The notes: generated by a model from the sequence alone, not told the origin. A stretch of 12,929 bases of DNA from Deltaproteobacteria bacterium RBG_13_52_11 (GCA_001797745.1 MGQF01000069.1:31332-44260), one strand, 5' to 3'; shown: positions 1 through 5,472, numbered from the stretch's first letter. Numbers and translations are program-made.

Positions 1-389
1 CCGTTTGTAAACCCCTTGAAGAACACCAGAGCTATCCCGGCCGTCTCCATGGAGGCATTGCTGCAGCCATCTTAGATGAGACCATTGGGCGCGCAATTTT
101 GACTAAACATGACGGAGAGATTTGGGGCGTAACCCTTGAGTTTACTACCCGCTACAAAAGGCCCATCCCACTGGATGGAGAGCTACGGGTTATCGGGCGC
201 ATCACGAAAGAGGAAAATCGCGTCTTTGAAGGGACCGGAGAACTATTATTACCAGACGGCACCATAGCAGCAGAGGGCAATGGCAAGTATATCAAACTTC
301 CCCTTGATAAAATAGCAGATTTCGATTTCGATGAGCAGGAATGGAAAATTACCCCTTCAGAAAACGATCCGACTGTCGTTGACGTGTGA
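1..389 (+). CDS. PaaI/YbgC-like hotdog thioesterase, 5'-truncated
   Basis: The frame is open from the window edge (reading from base 3) to a TGA at 387-389, so the true start lies upstream. The visible 128 residues have the hotdog-fold acyl-CoA thioesterase pattern: a 'YPGRLHGGI' segment followed by an 'AAAILDET' helix, then 'GVTLEFTTRYKRPIPLDGEL' and a C-terminal strand ending near 'AAEGNGKYIKLP'. The HGG motif followed by an acidic residue in the helix is the usual PaaI-type active-site arrangement. Proteins of this family hydrolyse acyl- or aryl-CoA thioesters in the cytoplasm. The only internal starts (for example the TTG at 99) fall after the HGG motif and would remove the active site, so they are rejected. 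The gene points toward the minus-strand CMD gene, giving a convergent pair. The family call is firm; the substrate is unknown. Confidence 0.85.
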   Translation, partial: VCKPLEEHQSYPGRLHGGIAAAILDETIGRAILTKHDGEIWGVTLEFTTRYKRPIPLDGELRVIGRITKEENRVFEGTGELLLPDGTIAAEGNGKYIKLPLDKIADFDFDEQEWKITPSENDPTVVDV

Positions 390-427
390 TTAAAAAGAAA
401 AGAAAAGTATGGTGCTGTGCACATAAG

Positions 428-460
428 GGGATGAATTCAATAATCCCTCTCTTCTTCTTG
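428..460 (+). terminator. Weak hairpin with pyrimidine tail after the thioesterase gene
   Basis: GGGAT (428-432) pairs with ATCCC (443-447) around a 10-base loop and is followed by a C/T-rich tail (CTCTTCTTCTT). It lies between two convergent genes and is placed to stop plus-strand transcription. The stem is only 5 bp and the tail is not a clean T run, so this is a tentative call. A second small hairpin (CCCCTT-ATT-AAGGGG, 466-480) overlaps the last codons of the opposing gene. Confidence 0.3.
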
Positions 461-462
461 TG

Positions 463-864
463 TTACCCCTTATTAAGGGGCCACTCACCTCGCTCCTTGA
501 GTACGTCACGGTAAACCTCGAGGGCGATATTTACCGTGGGCATACCGCAATAGGTGGCGCACTGGAAAAATACCTCTGCCAGCTTTCTGGGATCACAGCC
601 GACGTTCAATGCTGCATTGACATGGAGCTTTAATTCATTGGCGGACCTCGCGGCAGCCAAGATGGCGCAGGCAACCATCTGACGCTCCTGGAGCGTCAGC
701 ACGGTTCGGGAATACAAGTTGCCGGTGATGAACAGTGAGAAATCGTTTGCCAGCTTGCTGTCAAATTCCTTCCACAGAAGGTAGGGGGGATCCATTTTAA
801 CCCCCTTGTCGAAGAGCTTCTTGGCCGTCTCCTTTGTCCGCTTCTTGACGTCCTCGTTGTTCAT
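463..864 (-). CDS. Carboxymuconolactone decarboxylase (CMD) family protein
   Basis: The 133-residue product matches the all-helical CMD/AhpD fold: 'LTLQERQMVACAILAAARSANELKLHVNAAL' at about residues 57-86, then 'GCDPRKLAEVFFQCATYCGMP' at about 89-109. This is the gamma-carboxymuconolactone decarboxylase layout. The CxxC of AhpD-type peroxidase partners is missing (the segment before His81 reads SANELKLH), which argues against an alkylhydroperoxidase role and for an isomerase/decarboxylase or uncharacterised role. The start is well supported by GGAGG a few bases upstream of the ATG. The N-terminal 55 residues are charged helix and less typical. It lies downstream of the small Cys-motif gene on the same strand with a 52-bp gap, so co-transcription is plausible. 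A second CMD gene lies at 6986-7294. Family membership is confident; the reaction is not known. Confidence 0.85.
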   Translation of the reverse strand: MNNEDVKKRTKETAKKLFDKGVKMDPPYLLWKEFDSKLANDFSLFITGNLYSRTVLTLQERQMVACAILAAARSANELKLHVNAALNVGCDPRKLAEVFFQCATYCGMPTVNIALEVYRDVLKERGEWPLNKG

Positions 865-916
865 GGTAGCCTCCGTGGCTCATGGCTAGACTGAAGGGTT
901 ATATGCTCGCTGCTCC

Positions 917-1210
917 TCACTTCTTATCTATGTTCTGTATCGAGGCTTGAAACCTCCCATTAAAGATAACCAACTGGGAGACAAGATCTTTAATAGTGAT
1001 TTGAAGCATACTATCCAGTGTGCCCAATTGGGAGATAAGCTCGTTGACTGCACACGCTGCCTTTCCTTTGGGACGACCCGATTGAGCCTGTCTCCACCAG
1101 GTACACTCTTCTTTTTTACAATCCACCATATTCGCCCCCTGCGACATCAAGGGACAATATCCGATGATTTCTACTTTTTTCCACTCCTCCTCGCCAAGTC
1201 TATCTTCCAT
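917..1210 (-). CDS. Small Cys-motif protein of unknown function
   Basis: The 97-residue product starts at an ATG preceded by a near-consensus ribosome site (AAGGAGGG, good spacing). Four cysteines lie in the first 55 residues in the order CPL (Cys19), C-x4-C with a following WW (Cys31, Cys36) and AC (Cys53), which suggests a small metal or iron-sulfur binding module or a structural knuckle. Residues 56-97 look helical and amphipathic and carry no cysteine. From memory, small proteins with a CPL...CxxxxCxxW...C pattern are common as hypothetical proteins in anaerobic bacteria, often with several copies per genome; I cannot name a function. It precedes the CMD gene in the same direction. The opposite-strand open frame here is a shadow. 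Confidence 0.7.
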   Translation of the reverse strand: MEDRLGEEEWKKVEIIGYCPLMSQGANMVDCKKEECTWWRQAQSGRPKGKAACAVNELISQLGTLDSMLQITIKDLVSQLVIFNGRFQASIQNIDKK

Positions 1211-1571
1211 GACACACCCTCCTTTCTCCTTTTTTAAATTGGAAGGCTATGACTGCATACCAAGGTCCTTTAATCCTTTCCGAAGTCTTTTAAAATAGTG
1301 TAAGGCGATTGGTATATCTCTTTCTTGTCACCACACTTATCTCTTTCGGGCAACAAAAAGCCCCCCGATTCAGGGACTGGGATAGGAGATAAGGTTTTTG
1401 GTCTGGACCTAAATTCTCGTAGGAAGAAGGAGGCGTAAGCAAAATATGCAATCTCAAGGCCCACCTCCCTTTATGACCTAGTATGAGAAAAAATATAATG
1501 CAAAGAAAATAGACCCTTTTCGCTCTCGATAATGAGGGTTTCCTTTCCAGGGGGGCGATACAATAACCTGT
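1211..1571. other. 361-bp spacer with a dispersed repeat, no convincing gene
   Basis: This gap holds the ribosome site of the 97-residue protein at its left end and one copy of a roughly 48-bp repeat (1281-1328). A 64-codon minus-strand frame (1270-1464) begins at a GTG that is itself inside an SD-like AGGGAGGTGG, so it has no separate ribosome site. Its composition is not protein-like and it is not annotated as a gene. A weak ACCCT/AGGGT inverted repeat lies just past the nitroreductase stop (about 1515-1545) and could act as a poor terminator. Confidence 0.5.
1281..1328. repeat. Dispersed ~48-bp repeat, copy 1
   Basis: This segment, running from CGAAGTCTTTTAAAA to TCTCTTTCTTGT, matches 3373-3421 at about 41 of 49 aligned positions with one single-base gap. 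Both copies are in the same orientation and both lie upstream of a minus-strand gene start (71 bp and 112 bp from the ATG). If one base is restored in the T run of this copy, both minus strands encode a similar tail (TRKR-x-T-x-R-x-TLFLKDF followed by a stop), so the repeat could be the relic 3' end of a duplicated gene. It could equally be a shared upstream control element. Confidence 0.6.
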
Positions 1572-2138
1572 CTATTTTATATAATTAATTACACCTTTAT
1601 TTCTTGGTGGCGTGGCTGGAATTTCGCCATCTTTATATCCAAGGGCTATAGAGCACATAAAATTGTACCCATCTGGAATGCCCAATTCCTTTTTTAATTC
1701 ATTTCCCTTTTCTGATGCAAAAAGGAAAATGGAGGATGTAATAGGGCATGAACCTATGCTGAGTGATTCGGCTGCCAATGCTATACTTTGTAACGCTGCT
1801 CCACAATCGATTTGAATGAAACGAGCCTGTTCATCTCCTGTAATTAAAACAACCGCAGGTGCATGGTGAAAGGTGTGATAGTCAGGGTTTTTCACCAATC
1901 CTATTAAGAACTCAATACCTGAATTCAGTATGTTTTCTTTTATTATACTTACAAACCTATCCAGCATAGCCTTATCCTGAATCACCGTGAAATGCCATTT
2001 TTGCTGATTCATAGCATTAGGCGCAAACAGGGCAGCCTCTACTATTGCCTGTAATTCTGCATCACCTATCTGCTTTGCCTTGTATTTTCTTATACTCCTT
2101 CTGTTTTTGATGACTGTTAACGTTTCATTCATGTTCAT
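1572..2138 (-). CDS. Nitroreductase-family FMN oxidoreductase
   Basis: The 188-residue product has the standard nitroreductase architecture. It opens with 'NRRSIRKYK' (residues 12-20), the Arg/Ser motif that binds the FMN phosphate. 'ALFAPNAMNQQKWHF' (36-50) is the second FMN-contact segment. 'IDCGAALQSIALAAESLSIG' (about 110-130) forms the dimer helix and 'CSIALGYKDGEIPATPPRNK' closes the C-terminus. Length is normal for the family. These enzymes use NAD(P)H to reduce nitro compounds, quinones, enones or, in some branches, CoA-activated ring substrates; the substrate is not evident here. The start carries AAAGGATGG upstream. It lies after the SnoaL-like gene on the same strand and may form an operon with it. 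A redox role in a catabolic cluster is inference. Confidence 0.9.
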   Translation of the reverse strand: MNMNETLTVIKNRRSIRKYKAKQIGDAELQAIVEAALFAPNAMNQQKWHFTVIQDKAMLDRFVSIIKENILNSGIEFLIGLVKNPDYHTFHHAPAVVLITGDEQARFIQIDCGAALQSIALAAESLSIGSCPITSSIFLFASEKGNELKKELGIPDGYNFMCSIALGYKDGEIPATPPRNKGVINYIK

Positions 2139-2180
2139 TGACCATCCTTTCTTTTTTTAAAAGTATTAAATCAATACGTT

Positions 2181-2318
2181 TCAAAACACCACTCTTATAT
2201 CAAATAAAAAGGGTTGCTCTTTCATGCTCATTTCTACTCTTTTCCCTTTGATAGAAATCGGCTCAGCAGATCCATCAGCGCCAATATCTTTATTAAAAAA
2301 GGCCTGTTGTCGAATCAC
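2181..2318 (-). CDS. 45-codon frame overlapping the SnoaL-like stop (small ORF or frameshifted tail)
   Basis: A GTG at 2318-2316 shares its first base with the TAG of the upstream gene (TAGTG), an arrangement often seen in translational coupling. The 45-residue frame has a protein-like mix (for example 'DIGADGSAEPISIKGKRVEM') and ends in TGA 42 bases before the nitroreductase start. I do not recognise it. The same frame also stays open upstream inside the 3' end of the SnoaL-like gene ('WSANRPLVVIRQQ'), so a one-base slip in the GGCGGTGG run near 2340 would turn it into a C-terminal extension of that protein. Against coding: an AGGCCT pair followed by a T run on the minus strand lies within it and could instead be a terminator. 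Evidence is modest. Confidence 0.35.
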   Translation of the reverse strand: MIRQQAFFNKDIGADGSAEPISIKGKRVEMSMKEQPFLFDIRVVF

Positions 2319-2824
2319 TACCAGAGGCCTGTTGGCGGACCACCGCCAGGCAGCCCCATGCGTTCAGTCCACTTCATCAAGCTAATTTTCCATGTACCAT
2401 TCTCTCTTATGTATTCCATATCATAGAATCCCTGTACCCAGAATAGTGACTGTCCGGTGCGGGGGTAGGCATACATCATATAGAGCAGCCACTTGCCCTT
2501 GGCCTTGTCGCCATCAACAGAGATAATGGGGTGAACAACAATGTCCCCTTCCTTGCCGGCATGAGTAACAGAAAGCTCCTCCTTAAACCACTTGGTAATT
2601 GCCGCTTTGCCCTTAACGGGATCGTGTAGATAGACATCTATTTTTCCGTTTTCCGCAAAACAGTCCGAGCACTCGTCCCATTCCATGCAAATGAGGGCAT
2701 TGACATAACGCCTTTGCAGCTGGTGAATCTCCTGAATATCCTCGGTAACATTGACCCTTTTTTCCAGTTTCTTTAAAGCATCTTCTGTGGTCTTCAGCCT
2801 TTTTTCCATTTCCTCTAATGTCAT
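2318..2824 (-). CDS. SnoaL-like / NTF2-fold protein
   Basis: The 168-residue product begins after AAGGAGG at good spacing. Residues 3-30 form a charged coiled-coil-like helix. Residues 30-155 read as a SnoaL-like (NTF2-fold) domain: 'IHQLQRRYVNALICMEWDECSDCFAENGKIDV' is the typical first helix pair and strand, followed by a 'GKAAITKWFKE' helix and the beta-sheet strands 'DIVVHPIISVDGDKAKGKWLLYMM' and 'FWVQGFYDMEYIRENGTWKISLMKW'. This fold is used by cyclases, dehydratases, isomerases and ligand-binding proteins, so the activity cannot be assigned. The tail 'GGGPPTGLW' is abrupt, and a second frame continues past the stop (see 2181-2318). It lies downstream of a ruined OYE-type oxidoreductase gene and upstream of the nitroreductase. 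Confidence 0.85.
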   Translation of the reverse strand: MTLEEMEKRLKTTEDALKKLEKRVNVTEDIQEIHQLQRRYVNALICMEWDECSDCFAENGKIDVYLHDPVKGKAAITKWFKEELSVTHAGKEGDIVVHPIISVDGDKAKGKWLLYMMYAYPRTGQSLFWVQGFYDMEYIRENGTWKISLMKWTERMGLPGGGPPTGLW

Positions 2825-2879
2825 ACTGCGCCTCCTTCTGATGAAGATTTATACTTCTTATATTTTTATGAGCAATGCG

Positions 2880-3261
2880 TCAAGCACAAGCCATGGCATC
2901 TGATATTATGCGGGGTTCCTTGCAGTCGCCAATGGCAACGGTATAGGATCAAACCTCGACTCGTGACTGATCTTAAAGAAGATACGCTCCCTTCGTTGAG
3001 TTATTGCCTTATCTTTTTTCATTTTTTGTGGAAATCTCTCTTGGGCATGTCCTACCACATCTCCGCCTCTACCGCCTACAACTCTTTAGTCAGTAGTCGG
3101 AGTTTGACACCAGTTCTTTCTTTAGAAGGCTAAGGTTATTGGATTCATATAAAATTCGTCTTCATGCCAAAACGGCATAGACGCACCTGTTTTATATATC
3201 CGATTCCTGGTCTTTACCGGCCTATGTGCGAAGGTTCGAAGAGCTTCTCAAATTTTTTCAT
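2880..3261 (-). pseudogene. Relic of an OYE / 2,4-dienoyl-CoA reductase-type flavoenzyme, middle deleted
   Basis: The minus strand opens with an ATG at 3261 behind GGGGAGAAAGACAA and reads 'MKKFEKLFEPSHIGR', then a stop. One frame over it continues 'VKTRNRIYKTGASMPFWHE', the canonical N-terminus of NADH:flavin oxidoreductases ('KLFEP..IG...NRI...'), and stops again after 'NPITLAF' at about 3122. At 2880-2942 a different frame reads 'VAIGDCKEPRIISDAMA' and then stops, which matches the conserved C-terminal dinucleotide-binding 'IGDC.EPR.I..AI' motif of the long 2,4-dienoyl-CoA reductase-like members. Family members are about 640-680 residues; here both ends lie within 382 bp, so most of the TIM barrel, the Fe-S cysteine region and the NAD-binding domain are missing. 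The roughly 180 bp between the two ends carry several stops and no recognisable motif. This is a clear decayed gene. Confidence 0.8.
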
Positions 3262-3372
3262 TTGTCTTTCTCCCCTTTTGGCTGCCTTGTATTTCCTTTT
3301 ACATCTTACCACAAAAAAAGGCAGCGGAATATATGCTTTTAAAAATGCCTGAATGACATCGTCACTGGTAGT

Positions 3373-3421
3373 CGAAGTCTTTTAAAAACAGTGTAGTACG
3401 GTAGGTATCTCTCTTTCTTGT
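3373..3421. repeat. Dispersed ~48-bp repeat, copy 2
   Basis: Second copy of the element at 1281-1328, in the same orientation, here 112 bp upstream of the start of the ruined OYE-type gene. Its minus strand encodes 'TRKRDTYRTTLFLKDFDYQ' followed by a stop. Differences between the copies are concentrated in the middle, while both flanks (CGAAGTCTTTT and TCTCTTTCTTGT) are identical. Confidence 0.6.
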
Positions 3422-3476
3422 GAGCCGCCGTTGCAGGCATTCTTAAAGTAGCTCTGCCCTCTTTTTTTTCAACTGA

Positions 3477-3917
3477 TCAGAAGCTGTGTGTTACGGCGAT
3501 TATATTGCTTTTCATTTCCTTGCCGTCAACCAGAAATGGCACAAATATCTTAATCTTATATGTACTATGTACATCGACAGACCCTTCCACTTCAATAGTG
3601 GAGTCGTCAATCTTCGCTGGCGTCCAGCATTGAGGCCCCTCGGACCGGGGGCTGGAGCCTGTTCACGTCTTCCAAGACCAGTCCCAGGTGGTGCACGCTG
3701 CCCTAATGTCCTCAGGTCTTATCTTTTCTCCATGCTGGTACCTTACGATCGCTTTATAGAGTTTTCCGTTCCCACTATCGCCTGTCTCAATGATTTTTAG
3801 GTCGGTAAGCCTCACTTCATCTGATTTCAAAGGACCTTGTGGTATTGTCGCACATCCCAAAAAAAGAAATACAAGAAGAATCACCATGAAGATTTTTTTC
3901 ATACGTGCGTTACCCAT
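3477..3917 (-). pseudogene. Small lipoprotein gene interrupted by an in-frame TGA
   Basis: The first 84 codons start at an ATG (3917) with AAAGGA upstream and give a lipoprotein signal: a short basic start (MGNARMKK), a hydrophobic run 'IFMVILLVFLFL' and a lipobox 'LFLGC' with Cys22. The mature part reads 'LTDLKIIETGDSGNGKLYKA' and '..RPEDIRAACTTWDWSWKT', then TGA at 3665-3663. The same frame continues without another stop for 61 codons, with protein-like content ('SEGPQCWTPAKIDDSTIEVE' and 'YKIKIFVPFLVDGKEMKSN'), to a TGA at 3477-3479. From memory, related small exported proteins run 'W..GEGP.C' across this point, so residues KT-stop-TGSSPR look inserted. A nonsense-containing pseudogene or assembly error is most likely. 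If the TGA is a true end, the product is an 84-residue lipoprotein ending at 3663. Function unknown. Confidence 0.6.
3624..3655 (-). other. GC-rich hairpin just after the in-frame TGA
   Basis: CCAGC plus CCCC on the coding (minus) strand pairs with GGGG and GCTGG, leaving a 7-base CCTCAAT bulge on the 3' side and an apical loop containing GGTCC. The loop begins about 16 bases after the TGA. That geometry is near the lower limit described for bacterial selenocysteine insertion elements, but no redox motif surrounds the TGA, so the resemblance is probably accidental. The hairpin itself is directly visible. Confidence 0.45.
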
Positions 3918-4207
3918 GTGAATGTCCTTTCGTAGCAGCGCTCGATTTGCCCTTGGTCGCGACTGCCCCTGCGATAAAACACGTTAACGAAAGAAAACCA
4001 ACACGATCTGAGCTGCTACCATCTTCCGATCCTTCGACATAGGAGGCTTCATCCCTTCCCTTTTTTTCACCTTTAATCTCCCGTTGCCATCTTCATTGGA
4101 CTCATATTATGCAATTTCAGTGGGTTGTCAATGATTTTTTGACATGGAGTTGACGACTTTTGACAGTTTATTGCCTCATCCTTTGTTTTTGAGAGAATTA
4201 ATGGGGA
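3918..4207. other. 290-bp spacer between divergent small genes
   Basis: The gap separates the minus-strand lipoprotein from the plus-strand small-gene group, so it must carry promoters for both. It holds the TTGAC cluster at 4126-4165. A minus-strand frame upstream of the lipoprotein (about 3919-4090) is open but has no usable start codon. No gene is called. Confidence 0.4.
4126..4165 (+). promoter_or_regulatory. Phased TTGAC cluster upstream of the plus-strand small genes
   Basis: TTGACA (4139-4144), TTGACG (4150-4155) and TTGACA (4160-4165) are spaced 11 and 10 bp apart, about one helical turn, and an inverted TGTCAA lies at 4126-4131. The first and the inverted copy make the palindrome TGTCAA-N7-TTGACA. 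The TTGACA boxes resemble sigma-70 -35 hexamers, but no good -10 follows at 17 bp, so this fits a regulator-binding array better than a plain promoter. It sits about 45 bp upstream of the first small gene. Confidence 0.4.
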
Positions 4208-4374
4208 ATGACAAAAGAAGGCATTCTGGCTGACAACAAAAGGCACTCGAAGGCATTCCACTACCTGACTATAGTGCACATAGTTGGAAAGCCGCTCGGG
4301 ACGCTGACTTACGGGAGTATATGCAAATGGTTCTTGGTACGTTGCTTGCATCATACAAATTGAGGAAGAAATAA
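4208..4374 (+). pseudogene. Small gene with a probable one-base frameshift, function unknown
   Basis: The frame from the ATG at 4208 begins 'MTKEGILADNK' but then drifts into less protein-like sequence. One frame over, an open stretch reads 'ALEGIPLPDYSAHSWKAARD' and 'ADLREYMQMVLGTLLASYKL' and ends at TAA 4372-4374. Adding one A to the AAAA run near 4238-4241 joins the two into a smooth 55-residue protein. The end lies one base from the next gene's ATG (TAAaATG), a strong sign that the second frame is or was coding and translationally coupled. The upstream ribosome site is weak (GAGAG at long distance, GGGG too close). A homopolymer indel, natural or from sequencing, is most likely; programmed slippage is possible but the slip site is poor. 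I do not recognise the protein. Confidence 0.45.
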
Positions 4375-4375
4375 A

Positions 4376-4537
4376 ATGAGTATGAGCGACGAGACTAAGG
4401 AGAGGGTCAAGAAGACGTTGGGGTTGTGTGATGAATACTTTGAGGCTATAAAGGACTCATTCAATGATAATGGTAATTTCTTATGGGATAAAGACCTTGA
4501 GGAGCCATACAACGTAAAGAAGATGGAAGCGGAATAA
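4376..4537 (+). CDS. 53-residue acidic small protein, unknown function
   Basis: The ATG at 4376 is preceded by GAGGAAG at 7-bp spacing and lies one base after the stop of the upstream frame. The product is soluble, charged and mostly helical: 'MSMSDETKERVKKTLGLCDE' then 'YFEAIKDSFNDNGNFLWDKD' then 'LEEPYNVKKMEAE'. It has one cysteine (Cys18) and no signal peptide or membrane segment. It is followed 21 bp later by the 69-residue gene, so the three plus-strand frames look like one operon. The minus-strand open frames across this region are shadows with unlikely compositions. No family is recognised; tight packing, good ribosome site and amino-acid content support a real gene. Confidence 0.6.
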   Translation: MSMSDETKERVKKTLGLCDEYFEAIKDSFNDNGNFLWDKDLEEPYNVKKMEAE

Positions 4538-4558
4538 TAGCATGCCTTGGAGCAAGAC

Positions 4559-4768
4559 ATGTTTAAAGTCTACGATAAAATTACAATCAATTTGAACAGA
4601 GAAGGAACCACGTGCACTGGTGAGATCAGAAATATCTTCCCACAGAGGAAGTGCCTCCTGGTCCACCACAAAGGCGGATTGGCGCTCATCAGCTATGACG
4701 ACATCGTGAAAGAGAACGAGATGGAAGCTCGGACAGCTTCCTCTGTAGCGCAAAGGAGTAAATTTTGA
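4559..4768 (+). CDS. 69-residue small beta-rich protein, unknown function
   Basis: The chosen ATG at 4559 has GGAG six bases upstream; a TTG at 4547 in the same frame would overlap that site, so it is rejected. The product 'MFKVYDKITINLNREGTTCT' continues 'GEIRNIFPQRKCLLVHHKGG' and 'LALISYDDIVKENEMEA'. Alternating hydrophobic strands with a 'GEIRNI' turn suggest an SH3/KOW-like small barrel, similar in feel to regulatory or nucleic-acid-binding domains; this is a structural guess. It closes the plus-strand group and converges with the bacteriohemerythrin gene. The last 10 residues (TASSVAQRSK) look disordered. Confidence 0.6.
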   Translation: MFKVYDKITINLNREGTTCTGEIRNIFPQRKCLLVHHKGGLALISYDDIVKENEMEARTASSVAQRSKF

Positions 4769-4882
4769 GAGCAGATACTTATATCCTTTCGACTTAAATT
4801 ATCGTAGGAGAATGGAATATTTCAAGATCGAACCCTGACTCCTTATCTTTTAAATCAAGATGCGCAGTGCAGAATGTACGTG

Positions 4883-5290
4883 TTATTTCACTCCCCTTTC
4901 GTTAAGGAAGGGGCCGTATTTCTTGTCGCTTCTCTTAATATGCTCTACCAGCCAATCACTGAGAAACCTTATTATGTCCTTAGATAAACTCTGCCGGCCT
5001 TCTTTGAAATCAGCTTCAAACGCCGAGACCTTTTGCTCAAAATCATTATGCTCTTTTTTATGATTATCAGTTTCAGGATATCCAAATAAGTCAAAATAAT
5101 GTTCTTCTTGCGAAAAATGCATCGCTGCATACGTATATAACCGATCAATGAGCTTTCCTATCGCATCTTTTTCTTTGCCGGTAAGCATGGCATCATAAAG
5201 ATCGTTTATCATGTGAACAAGCATCTGGTGTTGCTTATCGATAAATTCCACATAAACGCTAAAACTTTGATCCCAGGTGATCAACGCCAT
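4883..5290 (-). CDS. Bacteriohemerythrin
   Basis: From the ATG at 5290, which has GGAGG about 7 bases upstream, the product is 135 residues, normal for a single-domain bacteriohemerythrin. A longer reading to 5335 would place the start inside the upstream palindrome and lacks a ribosome site. All seven di-iron ligands are present: His21 in 'DKQHQ', His58 and Glu62 in 'HFSQEEHYF', His77 and His81 in 'HKKEHNDF', and His117 and Asp122 in 'VEHIKRSDKKY'. The protein reversibly binds O2 at a non-heme di-iron centre in the cytoplasm; in anaerobes it is thought to store, deliver or detoxify oxygen or to serve as a sensor. It is monocistronic, with a convergent gene downstream and a palindromic operator overlapping its probable promoter. 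Confidence 0.95.
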   Translation of the reverse strand: MALITWDQSFSVYVEFIDKQHQMLVHMINDLYDAMLTGKEKDAIGKLIDRLYTYAAMHFSQEEHYFDLFGYPETDNHKKEHNDFEQKVSAFEADFKEGRQSLSKDIIRFLSDWLVEHIKRSDKKYGPFLNERGVK

Positions 5291-5310
5291 AACAATCCTC
5301 CGATTATTTA

Positions 5311-5330
5311 ATGGTACACTAGTATACCAT
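5311..5330 (-). promoter_or_regulatory. Palindromic operator over the bacteriohemerythrin promoter
   Basis: The 20-base ATGGTATACTAGTGTACCAT (minus strand) is an inverted repeat with one mismatched base pair. It contains TATACT (RC of 5321-5326), a good -10 hexamer, and lies 20 bp upstream of the ATG. A repressor bound here would block RNA polymerase. The GGTATAC/GTATACC half-sites are of the type bound by GntR-family regulators; the identity of the regulator is inference and no regulator gene is in the window. Confidence 0.6.
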
Positions 5331-5472
5331 ATCACAGATCGAACAAGAGGATTTTTTTATAACGTGGGGCGGGGATAAAGTATCTTAAAACAAAAAGCTA
5401 GCCTTTTCCCTGACAACAGGAACCAGAAAAGATGCTATGTCAACAAAATAGACCTGACTCTCCTGGACCTGC

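Noticed and set aside
1270..1464. 64-codon minus-strand frame starting with GTG
   Set aside because: The GTG lies inside the SD-like sequence, composition is not protein-like, and the frame overlaps the dispersed repeat.
3624..3665. True selenocysteine site at the lipoprotein TGA
   Set aside because: The hairpin and loop are suggestive, but there is no redox motif and the residues around the TGA look like an insertion. Kept only as a check, not a call.
3918..4090. Open minus-strand stretch upstream of the lipoprotein gene
   Set aside because: No start codon is available in that frame, and it ends just before the lipoprotein ATG.
4073..4753. Minus-strand frames opposite the small plus-strand genes
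   Set aside because: They lack ribosome sites and have low-quality composition; the plus-strand frames have ribosome sites and operon-like spacing.
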